Source: Neotamlana sedimentorum (lineage in GTDB: Bacteria > Bacteroidota > Bacteroidia > Flavobacteriales > Flavobacteriaceae). Taken from it: a stretch of 64,000 nt of DNA. A program made the translations under genes and the position numbers. Below, in pieces: positions 8,618 to 17,246 of this stretch (the stretch's first letter is position 1; each line of letters opens with the position of its first letter). Where the stretch lies: the NCBI RefSeq assembly GCF_000943565.1, contig NZ_JTDW01000004.1:124001-188000 (forward strand). Direction: 5' to 3'. The notes beneath the pieces are model-generated. The model saw nothing but the letters and a program-made list of their open reading frames with translations. It did no database searches and had not been told where the DNA came from.

Positions 8618-9406
8618 ATGCAGTTTCAGCCCAAAAAGTATTATTATTTAATAAATTTCCAATATTTAGGGTATAGGTTTCATGGGTGGCAAAAACAGCC
8701 TAATGTAAAAACCTTGCATTTAATGGTTGATAGAACCTTAAACTATATACTTGAAGGCAAGTACTTTAAAACTTTAGTATCGGGAAGAACCGATGCTATG
8801 GTTTCGGCCGAAAATGCAACGTTCGAGTTGTTTCTTCAACATAAAATTGAAGATTTAGATGCTTTTTTAGAGCTGTTTAATTACAATCTTCCGCAAGATA
8901 TTCGCGCTTTAGCTATTACGGAAGTTGATGCTAAATTCAATATTATAAATCATCCAAAATCTAAAGAATATCTTTATTTATTTACCTACGGCGAAAAGTG
9001 TCATCCGTTCTGCGCACCAATAATGACGACTATTTTAGATGATTTAAACATTGAAATCATGAAAGAAGGTGCAAAACTTTTTGAAGGCGAGCATTACCTT
9101 AAAGCTTATTGCTACAAACCAACCGATAAAGGCATTTACACCAGAATTATTGAAACCTGCGAATTGGTTGAAAATACAATTTACACAGCAAATTACTTTC
9201 CTGATAAAACTTATATTTTACGAGTTCGAGGTAAAGGTTTTATGCGAAATCAAATACGATTAATGATGGGGACTTTATTCGATTTAGGAAAAGGAAAACT
9301 TACTTTAGATGATATTAAAGCAAGCTTAGAGCCTGATAACACTGTAAAAATGAATTTTATTGCGCCAGCTTCTGGGCTTATTTTAAATAAGGTTGATTTT
9401 TTATAA
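8618..9406 (+). CDS. TruA-like tRNA pseudouridine synthase
   Basis: This 262-residue TruA-family protein has LGYRFHGWQKQPN near the start, a catalytic-Asp motif SGRTDAMVSAENA (consensus GRTDAGVHA), and GKGFMRNQIRLMMGTLF near 205-225. Family members isomerise uridines in the tRNA anticodon arm. The departures from consensus (M-V-S for G-V-H) suggest a paralog of canonical TruA, so the exact target is uncertain. The start abuts the hisIE stop with no gap, indicating translational coupling to the his operon. HisT/TruA modification affects his attenuation in enteric bacteria, so the coupling may not be accidental; that link is inference. Confidence 0.8.
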   Translation: MQFQPKKYYYLINFQYLGYRFHGWQKQPNVKTLHLMVDRTLNYILEGKYFKTLVSGRTDAMVSAENATFELFLQHKIEDLDAFLELFNYNLPQDIRALAITEVDAKFNIINHPKSKEYLYLFTYGEKCHPFCAPIMTTILDDLNIEIMKEGAKLFEGEHYLKAYCYKPTDKGIYTRIIETCELVENTIYTANYFPDKTYILRVRGKGFMRNQIRLMMGTLFDLGKGKLTLDDIKASLEPDNTVKMNFIAPASGLILNKVDFL

Positions 9407-9520
9407 TTACTTATCAATATAAATTTGTTTCGCTTAGCTTCACAAATTCACTCGAAGTGACGTTTTTATTCAATTCCTAATTCCGAGCGAATTTCATCAA
9501 CATTTAAATCATTTAAAATA

Positions 9521-10012
9521 TCAATTAAATTGAGGATACCATTTTTCATGGTAACCAAACTCTGGCCTTCTAAATTCGGCAATAGCATCAGCTTTGGTCC
9601 AATTTTCAAAAACAATTCTGTAGGCAGCAATTATAATTCCGGTTCTATCCGATCCGTGCCAGCAATGAATTAATATAGGTTTTTCTGCCTTTTCAATAAT
9701 TTTAAGCACGCTTACAACTTTAGCTTCAGTCATTTCTTTAGACTTTAACTTAACATGTTCTAATTGTAACTTAGTGTGCTTTGTTTTTTTATCGTCGCTC
9801 CATTTACGTCTAAAATTTAATATGGTTTTTATTCCAAGCGCTTCAATTTCCTTAAATCCTTTTTTGCTAGGTTGTTCCGATCTATAAATAGCTTCAGATA
9901 CTTTATAAAAGCGTTTAAAGTTTTTCGATTCTTGTTTTGTAGCTTCAATAATTTGTGCGTTTATGTTTATAGAACAGCAAATCATCATTAAAAATATATA
10001 AGATGTCTTCAT
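9521..10012 (-). CDS. Secreted dual-specificity/tyrosine phosphatase-like protein, C-terminus frameshifted
   Basis: It begins with a signal peptide (MKTSYIFLMMICCSININA) and contains the Cys-phosphatase loop HCWHGSDRTG (catalytic Cys and Arg) and an upstream Asp region, so it is a periplasmic or lipid-anchored dual-specificity phosphatase homolog. As read it stops after KWYPQFN. A one-base shift near 9533-9536 restores a further 23 or so sensible residues (NLIDILNDLNVDEIRSEL..) ending at TAA 9466-9468. The original gene therefore probably spanned 9466-10012. The catalytic core is untouched. Confidence 0.75.
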   Translation of the reverse strand: MKTSYIFLMMICCSININAQIIEATKQESKNFKRFYKVSEAIYRSEQPSKKGFKEIEALGIKTILNFRRKWSDDKKTKHTKLQLEHVKLKSKEMTEAKVVSVLKIIEKAEKPILIHCWHGSDRTGIIIAAYRIVFENWTKADAIAEFRRPEFGYHEKWYPQFN

Positions 10013-10229
10013 TTAATTCATTTTAAATACTAACGGTATATAATGCGTAAAATTTCAATGTAATTTGAACAACAAATCAAATATATAAAAGAGGTGTGAT
10101 TTTATAAATTATGCTAATTACACATTTTGAAAACCTAACTACTTCTTCTTAAATTAATTAACAACTCAAATTTTTATTAACATAATTTAAGTTAATTAAA
10201 ACTTAATGCCGTTAAACCCTGTTAAAAGA

Positions 10230-10259
10230 CTTGACAAAATTGCTATTTGCCTTAGTTTG
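10230..10259 (+). promoter_or_regulatory. Promoter of dps
   Basis: CTTG at 10230-10233, then 18 nt, then TTAGTTTG at 10252-10259, close to TTTG-N19-TAnnTTTG. The predicted start lies about 25 nt before the dps ATG. Confidence 0.45.
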
Positions 10260-10291
10260 ATAACAGTTGAACACAAAAAAACAGAAATATT

Positions 10292-10798
10292 ATGAGTTAT
10301 TTGAATATGAAAGATGAAGAATTATTAACTGTTGTTGTAGAACTAAATATTCTGCTAGCAGATTACCACATTTATTACCAAAAATTACGCAGTAATCACT
10401 GGAACATTTTAGGTAAAAACTTCTTTGATTTACACGTACAATTTGAAGAATTATACACCGATGCCAGGGTTAAAATTGATGAAATTGCAGAGCGCATCTT
10501 AACTTTAAGGTATCACCCAATGAGTAAATTTAGCGATTACTTAAGAGTATCATCTATAGCTGAAGCTGCACCAATAAAATCAGACATTGATATGGTTACA
10601 GAAACCATAAACGACCATAAGTTAATTTTAAAACAAATGGGAAAAGTTATTGAAGTTGCAGAAGGTGTGAATGATGAAGGTACTATAGATTTAATTGGAG
10701 CTTACATTCGCGAACTAGAAAAAGCAAGTTGGATGCTAGATGCTTGGAGCAAAAACACATCCGACGCCTTAAAAACTAGAGTTGCCGAAGTACAATAA
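10292..10798 (+). CDS. dps: Dps family ferritin-like DNA-protection protein
   Basis: A 168-residue four-helix protein with the Dps ferroxidase signature: NHWNILGKNFFDLHVQFEELY near 41-61, with His and acidic ligands, followed by DEIAERI. Dps forms 12-mers that oxidise and store iron and protect DNA under oxidative or starvation stress. The neighbours, MscS and small stress-type proteins, agree with a stress role. Confidence 0.92.
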   Translation: MSYLNMKDEELLTVVVELNILLADYHIYYQKLRSNHWNILGKNFFDLHVQFEELYTDARVKIDEIAERILTLRYHPMSKFSDYLRVSSIAEAAPIKSDIDMVTETINDHKLILKQMGKVIEVAEGVNDEGTIDLIGAYIRELEKASWMLDAWSKNTSDALKTRVAEVQ

Positions 10799-10846
10799 TT
10801 AATACTTAAATTAAAAAGAGTATTAATATTTTAAAAATTAAAAATA

Positions 10847-11749
10847 ATGGAAAGTACCATAACAGAAGCATTTAATAATTTAATTACCAAATTACAAGGT
10901 TGGTTAAATGCTGTAATTCAAAATATACCTAATTTAATATTGGCCATTGTTGTAATGGTAGCTTCATATTTTATTGCAACTTATATTAAAAAGTTAGTAT
11001 TAAAACTAGTAAGCCACAAAGTAAAGCAACAATCTATTGCCAACATGATTGCAAAAATATCTGCAGTAGTAATAGTAATGGCAGGTTTGTTTTTATCATT
11101 AGGTATATTAAACCTAAGTAAAATGTTAACCTCGTTATTGGCTGGTGCTGGGGTTGCTGGTTTAGCTATTGGTTTAGCTTTACAAGGCACATTATCTAAC
11201 ACATTTGCTGGTATTGTAATATCGTTTAGAAAACGCATACAAATTGGTAATTGGGTAGAAACTAGCGGATATTCCGGAGAGGTTATTGATGTTAATTTAA
11301 AAGAGTTTGTTTTAAAAGAAGCCGATAATCATATTGTAATTATCCCTAACAAAACAATTCTTGAAAATCCTTTAAAAAATTATTCTTTAGCTAATAAAAT
11401 GCGTGTATTTATTAATTGTGGTGTTGGTTACGAATCGGATTTAGAACAGGTTAAAGATTTAACTCAAAAAACAATTGCAAATGCTTTTTCTGATGTAAAA
11501 TCGGCAGAAGATGTAGAATTTTATTATACCGAGTTTGGAGATAGTTCTATAAACTATTTATGCAGATTCTGGATAAATACAAGCGATTTGCTGGAGAAAA
11601 AACGAGTTAAAACAAAAGCAATAATAGAAATTAAGAAAGCTTATGATAAAGCTGGAATTAATATACCATTCCCTATAAGAACACTTGAATTTAATAACAA
11701 GTTATCTTTTGATGAGGCTATTTTAGATAATCAATATTCTAATAATTAA
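10847..11749 (+). CDS. Small-conductance mechanosensitive channel, MscS family
   Basis: This 300-residue inner-membrane channel has TM helices near 22-46, 68-88 and 93-125. The pore-lining TM3 is rich in Gly/Ala (LLAGAGVAGLAIGLALQGTL). The cytoplasmic beta and alpha-beta domains follow (IGNWVETSGYSGEV; VIIPNKTIL). It would open on hypo-osmotic shock. It is a minimal MscS without N-terminal extension and starts 48 bp after dps. Confidence 0.93.
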   Translation: MESTITEAFNNLITKLQGWLNAVIQNIPNLILAIVVMVASYFIATYIKKLVLKLVSHKVKQQSIANMIAKISAVVIVMAGLFLSLGILNLSKMLTSLLAGAGVAGLAIGLALQGTLSNTFAGIVISFRKRIQIGNWVETSGYSGEVIDVNLKEFVLKEADNHIVIIPNKTILENPLKNYSLANKMRVFINCGVGYESDLEQVKDLTQKTIANAFSDVKSAEDVEFYYTEFGDSSINYLCRFWINTSDLLEKKRVKTKAIIEIKKAYDKAGINIPFPIRTLEFNNKLSFDEAILDNQYSNN

Positions 11750-11767
11750 TAGATAAATTGTAAAAAA

Positions 11768-11804
11768 TTAACATAGTTTATGAAACCATCATAAACTATG
11801 TTAA
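11768..11804. repeat. Perfect 16-bp inverted repeat (hairpin) after mscS
   Basis: TTAACATAGTTTATGA (11768-11783) pairs fully with 11789-11804 around a 5-nt AACCA loop. The plus-strand side is followed by CAAAAAATC rather than T residues, whereas the minus-strand side is followed by TTTTTT. It would therefore work best as a terminator for leftward transcripts, or as a processing or protein site. Confidence 0.6.
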
Positions 11805-11966
11805 CAAAAAATCTACTAAGCATTTTAGCCTCGTATTTATAGTAAACAATTGATTCTTAAATAGAAACAATTAATAGCTATTACACTTTAAAATCTCTAA
11901 AATATATTTAGAGTAAAACTGAAAAAGTTTCAGTTTTAAATTATTCACTTATTAAAAATAAAAATT

Positions 11967-12128
11967 ATGTTACGTTGGACAATCACATTTGTAATAATCG
12001 CATTAATAGCCGGAGTTTTAGGCTTTGGAGGAATCGCAGGAGCATCTGCAGGAATTGCTAAAATTCTATTCTTCATTTTTATAGTACTGTTTGTATTATC
12101 ACTTTTAAAAGGTTTAGTAAAAAGATAA
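11967..12128 (+). CDS. DUF1328 family small membrane protein (53 aa)
   Basis: ATG 11967 to TAA 12126-12128 encodes 53 residues starting [16 protein letters not shown], then [18 protein letters not shown] and a second hydrophobic helix, ending KGLVKR. This is the DUF1328/YtjA pattern of two TM helices with a small-residue turn. Family members are often induced by stress; the function is unknown. It lies between mscS and an acidic lipoprotein. Confidence 0.82.
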   Translation: MLRWTITFVIIALIAGVLGFGGIAGASAGIAKILFFIFIVLFVLSLLKGLVKR

Positions 12129-12187
12129 TTAAATCTAAAACCTTTTTAATTAAAAATTATATCAAAACAACTTTAAAAACAACAATC

Positions 12188-12385
12188 ATGAAAAAAGTAA
12201 TTTTAACCTTAGCTATATTATTTACAGTATCAACCGCATTTATTGGTTGTAGAGAAGAAAAATCTACAGGAGAAAAAATCGAGGAAACCATGGAAGATGC
12301 TGGAGATGAAATTGAAGATGCAGCAGATGATGTCTCTGATGAAGTAGAAGATACTGCAGACGACATTGAAGATGAAATGAAATAA
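12188..12385 (+). CDS. Small acidic lipoprotein with repeated D/E heptads
   Basis: A 65-residue precursor: signal peptide with lipobox-like FIGC near residue 21, then almost only E, D, K and A in a repeating pattern (EDAGDEIEDAADDVSDEVED). The mature part would be a highly negative helix or coiled coil at the membrane surface. Function not known. It sits between DUF1328 and a secreted protein, 25 bp before the latter, probably in one transcript. Confidence 0.75.
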   Translation: MKKVILTLAILFTVSTAFIGCREEKSTGEKIEETMEDAGDEIEDAADDVSDEVEDTADDIEDEMK

Positions 12386-12409
12386 TAATAGCTTTAAAAT
12401 TTAACAAAA

Positions 12410-12967
12410 ATGAGAAATTTAATATATATAAGTGCCTTTTTATTGTGCACAAGTGCTTTTTCTCAAACTAATAAAGAAGAAGCTAAAGAAGAAGTAGAAA
12501 TTGAAACTGTTAAAGTTAATAATGGCAGTGAAATTATCGAAAAGAAAGTAAAAGTAGTAACCAGAGAAACAGCCAATGTAGAATTGGCAGAAACTGATAA
12601 AAATAAAGTAAACCAAGAACGCGTAAATAGCGTGTCAAAAGTTGAAAAAATGGTTATGGTAGATAATAATGGAGATAACAATTACGAGTTGTTAACCAAA
12701 AGTACATTTTACAAATTAGGAGATAAACAATATTTGTTTAAGCCACATGACAGAGGTTTCGATATTGCTTTTAGTAAAGAAGAAAACAAATTTGTAAAAA
12801 CTGGTTCTGCTTACAATACTCAAAATGGCAATTATCTAGTAGATCATAAAAACTACGCAGGAATTGGTTACTTTAATGAAAATGGCGATTTCACTATCGA
12901 ATATTACGATAAAAATAAAGATGAAATTGTAACTAAATCTTATAAAATGGCAGAACCTAGTTTATAA
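12410..12967 (+). CDS. Secreted protein of unknown function
   Basis: 185 residues with a signal peptide (MRNLIYISAFLLCTSAFS). A charged region rich in Glu, Lys and Val follows (about 20-90), and then a compact beta-rich C-terminal half with DKQYLFKPHDRGFDIAFSKEENKF and IGYFNENGDFTIEYYDKNKDE. I do not recognise the family. It is last in the dps-mscS-DUF1328 block and is followed by a strong terminator. Confidence 0.7.
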   Translation: MRNLIYISAFLLCTSAFSQTNKEEAKEEVEIETVKVNNGSEIIEKKVKVVTRETANVELAETDKNKVNQERVNSVSKVEKMVMVDNNGDNNYELLTKSTFYKLGDKQYLFKPHDRGFDIAFSKEENKFVKTGSAYNTQNGNYLVDHKNYAGIGYFNENGDFTIEYYDKNKDEIVTKSYKMAEPSL

Positions 12968-12988
12968 TTTCTAAATAAATAATATTTT

Positions 12989-13014
12989 AAAAGCCCTAAT
13001 TAATTAGGGCTTTT
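12989..13014. terminator. Perfect palindromic intrinsic terminator
   Basis: A 26-bp perfect palindrome (AAAAGCCCTAATT and its complement), with T residues at the 3' side, ends the 12188-12967 transcript. Confidence 0.85.
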
Positions 13015-13038
13015 GTATTTTTAAAAAAATATTTTTTA

Positions 13039-13722
13039 ATGAGTGCTACACTATCTAAGTCCGTTTTTACATTTTTAAAAGCTTTAGAACAAAATAATAA
13101 TCGCGATTGGTTTAACGAAAATAAATCTGAGTTTAAAACTATTCAAGATGAAGTAAAACAATTCTATAATTTGGTTCTAGAAAAATTAAACACTCATGAT
13201 GATATTGATAAATTAAAAATCTTCAGAATTTACCGAGATGTACGCTTTTCTAAAAATAAACAACCTTACAAAACACATTTTGGAGGTTCGTTTCACCGAA
13301 CAAAACCAAGACTAAGAGGTGGCTACTATTTGCATATCCAGCCAAATAATGAAAGTTTTATCGCAACAGGGTTTTGGCAACCCGAAAAAGAGGATTTACT
13401 ACGGATAAGAAAAGAATTTGAAATGGATACCACAGAAATTAAAGACATTCTATCTAACCCAAAATTTAACTCTATTTGGGGAAGCTCTTTTGAAGGCGAC
13501 GAACTAAAAACCGCACCAAAAGGTTTTAGTAAAGATCATCAAGCTATAGATTTTATTAAGAAAAAACAGTACATTTTTACTAAAAAATATACAGACAAAG
13601 AAGTATTGTCTCCTAATTTTTTAGATGATGTTAACGCGTCGTTTAAAGCTATACGCCCATTTTTTAATTACATGAGCGATGTACTTACCACCGATTTAAA
13701 TGGTGTATCTTTAATAGATTAA
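13039..13722 (+). CDS. DUF2461 (TIGR02453) family protein
   Basis: 227 residues with the family pattern FTFLKALEQNNNRDWFNENKSEF at the N-terminus, RIYRDVRFSKNKQPYKTHFGG near 70-90, and GGYYLHIQPNNESFIATGFWQPE. The family is widespread and its function is unknown. The stop overlaps the stop of the convergent gene at 13719 by 4 bp. Confidence 0.9.
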   Translation: MSATLSKSVFTFLKALEQNNNRDWFNENKSEFKTIQDEVKQFYNLVLEKLNTHDDIDKLKIFRIYRDVRFSKNKQPYKTHFGGSFHRTKPRLRGGYYLHIQPNNESFIATGFWQPEKEDLLRIRKEFEMDTTEIKDILSNPKFNSIWGSSFEGDELKTAPKGFSKDHQAIDFIKKKQYIFTKKYTDKEVLSPNFLDDVNASFKAIRPFFNYMSDVLTTDLNGVSLID

Positions 13723-14135
13723 ACCGCAGTTAAATACTCAGGCTTAACAAATAATTGAATATTACTAAGCAAACGCTCTTTTACAATATTCATCATACGT
13801 TTGTTTAAAGCAGACGAGTTTTTAATGTAAAGCAAATACTCATCTGTGGTAAACTGCCCAATTACCATACCTTTTAAAGAATTTCTAAATTTCATATCCT
13901 TTTGTATACCGTTTTCAATGTAGGTTGTACGCTTATCCAAAGATAAATCATAAAAAACATATTTATGTTTAGCAATATAATTTCTAAAAACCTCTATGAA
14001 TAAATCATTTTGCAATTTAATTACAGGGCGTAAAACAGCATTTTGAAAATACTCATCACCGCTCATATTTTCGTTAATAGTTAACGTTTTAATAGCTGGT
14101 CTAATTTTCTTTAAATCTAAATCTCTATTGCTCAT
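13719..14135 (-). CDS. Conserved Bacteroidota protein of unknown function
   Basis: 138 residues, no signal peptide or TM segment, with strongly patterned stretches such as SGDEYFQNAVLRPVIKLQNDL and NSSALNKRMMNIVKERLLSNIQL. Relatives are, to my recollection, often labelled glyoxalase in Flavobacteriia, but no glyoxalase metal motif is visible, so I give no function. Convergent with DUF2461. Confidence 0.7.
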   Translation of the reverse strand: MSNRDLDLKKIRPAIKTLTINENMSGDEYFQNAVLRPVIKLQNDLFIEVFRNYIAKHKYVFYDLSLDKRTTYIENGIQKDMKFRNSLKGMVIGQFTTDEYLLYIKNSSALNKRMMNIVKERLLSNIQLFVKPEYLTAV

Positions 14136-14253
14136 ATTGCGAAGTTTTTATTAAAATTATACAATATTTAAACGTTTATTAATTATAATAATTTTAATTA
14201 TTAACGGGCTTATCAACAATACGCAATTTTGTACCTTTATATAAAAATTAAAA

Positions 14254-15147
14254 ATGAAGTTTGGCAGTGTTGAAAACCCTGAAATTATTGATTTTACATT
14301 ACCTAAAGATCGTCCAGAAACTAAAAAATTATTAAATTCCTACTCAGCTAATACTAAACCTAAAATTTACGTAGGTTGTGCAAAATGGAATAGAGCCGAT
14401 TTAAAAGGATTTTATCCTCGTGGCACTAAAGATGAGCTTCAATATTATTCCTCTCAGTTTAATGCCATTGAGCTAAATGCAACATTTTACAGAATATTTC
14501 CCGCAGAACAGTTTGAAAACTGCTATAAAAAAACACCTAAAGATTTTAAATTTTTCCCCAAATTAAATCAAGAAATTAGCCATTGGAAACGGTTAAATGA
14601 TACTAAAGCCGTTGTTGAACATTATTTATACAACGCATCTAATTTAAAAGAAAAATTAGGCACTATTTTCTTGCAAATGCATAATAATTTTGCCCCAAAA
14701 GATTTTGATAGAGTAGTGTCTTTCGCCGAAAGTTGGCCCAAACAAATACCCTTAGCAATGGAGTTTAGGCATACCAATTGGTATAATGACGCTGTTGTAG
14801 CAGAAGATCTTTACACGCTTTTAGAAGAAAACAACATTAGTAATATAATTGTTGATACCGCTGGAAGGCGCGATTTAATGCACATGAGGCTTACTAATGC
14901 CACAGCATTTGTACGTTACGTTGGTGCAAATCATGAAAGCGATTATAGCCGTTTAGATGATTGGATAGAAAGAATTAAACTTTGGAGCGAACAAGGCATA
15001 AAAGAAATTGATTTTTTTGTGCATCAAAATCTAGAAAAAGAATCCCCTTTATTATCAGCGTATTTTATAAAAAAATTAAATTCTGAACTTGGGTATAATT
15101 TAAAAATACCTAATGAAGAACAATACATACAACAGAACCTATTTTAA
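14254..15147 (+). CDS. DUF72 family protein
   Basis: 297 residues, TIM-barrel-like DUF72: KIYVGCAKWNRADLKGFYPRGTKDELQYYSSQFNAIELNATFYR near 40-85, FKFFPKLNQEISH, LAMEFRHTNWY, and FVRYVGANHESDYSRL. The family occurs across bacteria without an established activity. A weak -7 element TACCTTTA lies at 14232-14239. It is followed after 11 bp by the thioesterase, probably in one transcript. Confidence 0.9.
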   Translation: MKFGSVENPEIIDFTLPKDRPETKKLLNSYSANTKPKIYVGCAKWNRADLKGFYPRGTKDELQYYSSQFNAIELNATFYRIFPAEQFENCYKKTPKDFKFFPKLNQEISHWKRLNDTKAVVEHYLYNASNLKEKLGTIFLQMHNNFAPKDFDRVVSFAESWPKQIPLAMEFRHTNWYNDAVVAEDLYTLLEENNISNIIVDTAGRRDLMHMRLTNATAFVRYVGANHESDYSRLDDWIERIKLWSEQGIKEIDFFVHQNLEKESPLLSAYFIKKLNSELGYNLKIPNEEQYIQQNLF

Positions 15148-15158
15148 AAATTAAAATT

Positions 15159-15551
15159 ATGAGATTTCATACCAGAAAATGGATTAAACCAGAAGATTTA
15201 AACGCCAATGGCACCTTGTTTGGTGGTCGATTACTTGAATGGATCGATGAAGAAGCTGCGCTTTACACCATCATTCAATTAGAAAATCGAAAAGTCGTTA
15301 CAAAATATATAAGTGAAATAGATTTTAAAGCATCGGCGCGTCAAGGGGATATTATAGAAATTGGTATTGATGTTGTAAAATTTGGACGAGCATCTATTAC
15401 ATTAAGCTGTGAAGTACGTAATAAAATGACGCGTGAAACCATTATTACCATTTCAAATATCGTTATGGTAAACCTAAGTGAAGAAGGAAAAGCATTGCCA
15501 CATGGTAAAACGGAAATAGAATACGTTGCAGATCGCTTAAATAATGATTAA
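15159..15551 (+). CDS. Acyl-CoA thioesterase, hotdog fold (YciA-like)
   Basis: 130 residues with the hotdog signature NANGTLFGGRLLEWIDEEAALYT near 17-38 and KASARQGDIIEIGIDVVKFG near 60-80. It would hydrolyse acyl-CoA esters in the cytoplasm. Short single-domain form; the substrate range cannot be read from the sequence. Confidence 0.88.
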   Translation: MRFHTRKWIKPEDLNANGTLFGGRLLEWIDEEAALYTIIQLENRKVVTKYISEIDFKASARQGDIIEIGIDVVKFGRASITLSCEVRNKMTRETIITISNIVMVNLSEEGKALPHGKTEIEYVADRLNND

Positions 15552-15586
15552 AAATTATTGCCAAATGTAAAAATCTATTGAAAATA

Positions 15587-15622
15587 ATGCAGTTTATACA
15601 CTTTCTACTGGAAATATTATAA
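15587..15622 (+). CDS. Candidate leu operon leader peptide (11 aa)
   Basis: ATG 15587 to TAA 15620-15622 encodes MQFIHFLLEIL, with Leu codons CTA, CTG and TTA (3 of 11). It lies ahead of leuCDAB, with competing hairpins between it and leuC. The signal is far weaker than in the his leader because the Leu run is short. Confidence 0.4.
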   Translation: MQFIHFLLEIL

Positions 15623-15644
15623 AAATTAAATAACTAATCCGTCT

Positions 15645-15711
15645 AAAGTTTCAAATAAGTTTAATAAAGCCTAAATTTGTCCACCTTTTTTTGAAACTTT
15701 TTTCAAAAAAA
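15645..15711 (+). promoter_or_regulatory. Competing hairpins upstream of leuC (candidate attenuator)
   Basis: AAAGTTTCAAA at 15645-15655 pairs perfectly with 15690-15700, followed by T residues to 15703 (terminator-like). The same 3' arm can instead belong to a local hairpin, 15686-15696 with 15701-15711 (11 bp, 4-nt loop). The two structures exclude each other and lie 35 bp before leuC. Confidence 0.45.
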
Positions 15712-15745
15712 ATCAATTTTAATATTTAAGAAAAATCTAATTATA

Positions 15746-17152
15746 ATGAGCAAAACGTTGTTTGACAAAGTGTGGGATTCACATGTTGTTAGAAAAATAG
15801 AAGATGGTCCAGATGTGTTTTTTATCGATCGTCATTTTATTCATGAAGTTACAAGTCCTGTTGCTTTTGTTGGTTTAAAAAGTAGAGGTATAAATGTTAT
15901 GTACCCTGAAAAAACATTTGCAACTGCAGACCACAATACGCCAACCTGGAATCAGCACTTACCAGTTGCCGATCCTTTATCTGCTAACCAATTAGAAGCT
16001 TTAGCTAATAATGCGGCAGAATATGGTATTTCGCACTGGGGCTTAGGTCACAGAAATAACGGTATTGTTCATATTGTTGGTCCAGAAAATGGTATTACAC
16101 TCCCTGGAGCAACTATTGTTTGTGGCGATTCGCATACATCAACGCACGGTGCTTTTGGTGCTATTGCATTTGGTATTGGTACATCGGAGGTAGAGATGGT
16201 ATTGTCTACACAATGTATCATGCAACCTAAGCCTAAAAAAATGCGTATTAACGTAAACGGAAAGTTAGGTTTTGGTGTTACACCTAAAGATGTGGCGCTT
16301 TACATAATTTCAAAACAAACAACTTCTGGAGCTACAGGTTATTTTGTAGAATATGCAGGAGATGTTTTTGAAAACATGTCTATGGAAGGTCGTATGACGG
16401 TTTGTAACTTATCTATCGAGATGGGTGCACGTGGTGGTATGATTGCTCCAGACGAAAAAACTTTCGAATATATTAAAGGTAGAAAACATGCTCCAACTGG
16501 TGCCGATTGGGATAAAGCCATGGCATATTGGGAAACACTATATACCGAAGAAGATGCTGAGTTTGATGTAGAGTTTAATTATGATGCTGCTGATATTGAG
16601 CCAATGATTACTTACGGAACCAACCCAGGAATGGGAATGGGCGTAACAAATTCAATTCCTTTAGCAGAAAACGTTGAAGGTGGTGTTGCAACTTACAAGA
16701 AGTCTTTAGGCTACATGAATTTTAACGAAGGAGACGACATGATTGGTAAAACAGTTGATTACGTTTTCTTAGGATCATGTACTAACGGACGAATAGAAGA
16801 TTTTAGAGCATTTTGTTCTATTGTTGAAGGGAAACAAAAAGCGCCAAATATTACGGCTTGGTTAGTTCCTGGATCGCATAAAGTTGTAGATCAAATTAAG
16901 GAAGAAGGTTTAGATAAAATATTAACCGAAGCCGGTTTTGTTTTAAGAGAACCTGGTTGTTCGGCTTGTTTAGCAATGAACGACGATAAAGTTCCTGCAG
17001 GAAAGTTAGCGGTTTCAACATCTAACCGTAATTTTGAAGGTCGTCAAGGTCCTGGATCTAGAACGTTATTGGCTTCGCCATTAGTTGCAGCAGCAACAGC
17101 GGTAGAAGGTGTTGTAACAGACCCAAGAACATTAATGAAAGAATTAGTCTAA
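15746..17152 (+). CDS. leuC: 3-isopropylmalate dehydratase, large subunit
   Basis: Aconitase-family isomerase interconverting 2- and 3-isopropylmalate. At 468 residues it has the normal length, with [22 protein letters not shown] near 132-153 and the three Fe-S cysteines in GSCTNG (about 347) and GCSAC (about 408-411). It pairs with LeuD, encoded next. Intact, and first gene of the leu operon. Confidence 0.97.
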   Translation: MSKTLFDKVWDSHVVRKIEDGPDVFFIDRHFIHEVTSPVAFVGLKSRGINVMYPEKTFATADHNTPTWNQHLPVADPLSANQLEALANNAAEYGISHWGLGHRNNGIVHIVGPENGITLPGATIVCGDSHTSTHGAFGAIAFGIGTSEVEMVLSTQCIMQPKPKKMRINVNGKLGFGVTPKDVALYIISKQTTSGATGYFVEYAGDVFENMSMEGRMTVCNLSIEMGARGGMIAPDEKTFEYIKGRKHAPTGADWDKAMAYWETLYTEEDAEFDVEFNYDAADIEPMITYGTNPGMGMGVTNSIPLAENVEGGVATYKKSLGYMNFNEGDDMIGKTVDYVFLGSCTNGRIEDFRAFCSIVEGKQKAPNITAWLVPGSHKVVDQIKEEGLDKILTEAGFVLREPGCSACLAMNDDKVPAGKLAVSTSNRNFEGRQGPGSRTLLASPLVAAATAVEGVVTDPRTLMKELV

Positions 17153-17204
17153 AAACAGACTTCGATTTGTAGTATTTAACTATAAGTTGAAAAAATAAAT
17201 AACA

Positions 17205-17235
17205 TTTGCCAACAGCTAAAAGCTAATGGCCAAAA
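17205..17235 (+). repeat. AATAGC-type repeat overlapping an upstream ATG of leuD
   Basis: GCCAACAGCTAAAAGCTAAT is the same word family as the his spacers. It supplies an in-frame ATG at 17226, seven codons before the likely leuD start. Confidence 0.5.
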
Positions 17236-17246
17236 GTAAAAATATT

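Noticed and set aside
8618-9406. Canonical truA
   Set aside because: The catalytic motif is GRTDAMVSA rather than GRTDAGVHA, so I kept the family name without the gene symbol.
12157-12681. Serine-rich and His/Leu-rich minus-strand frames
   Set aside because: They mirror the Glu/Asp/Lys-rich small plus-strand proteins (12188-12967), whose signal peptides and stops are consistent.
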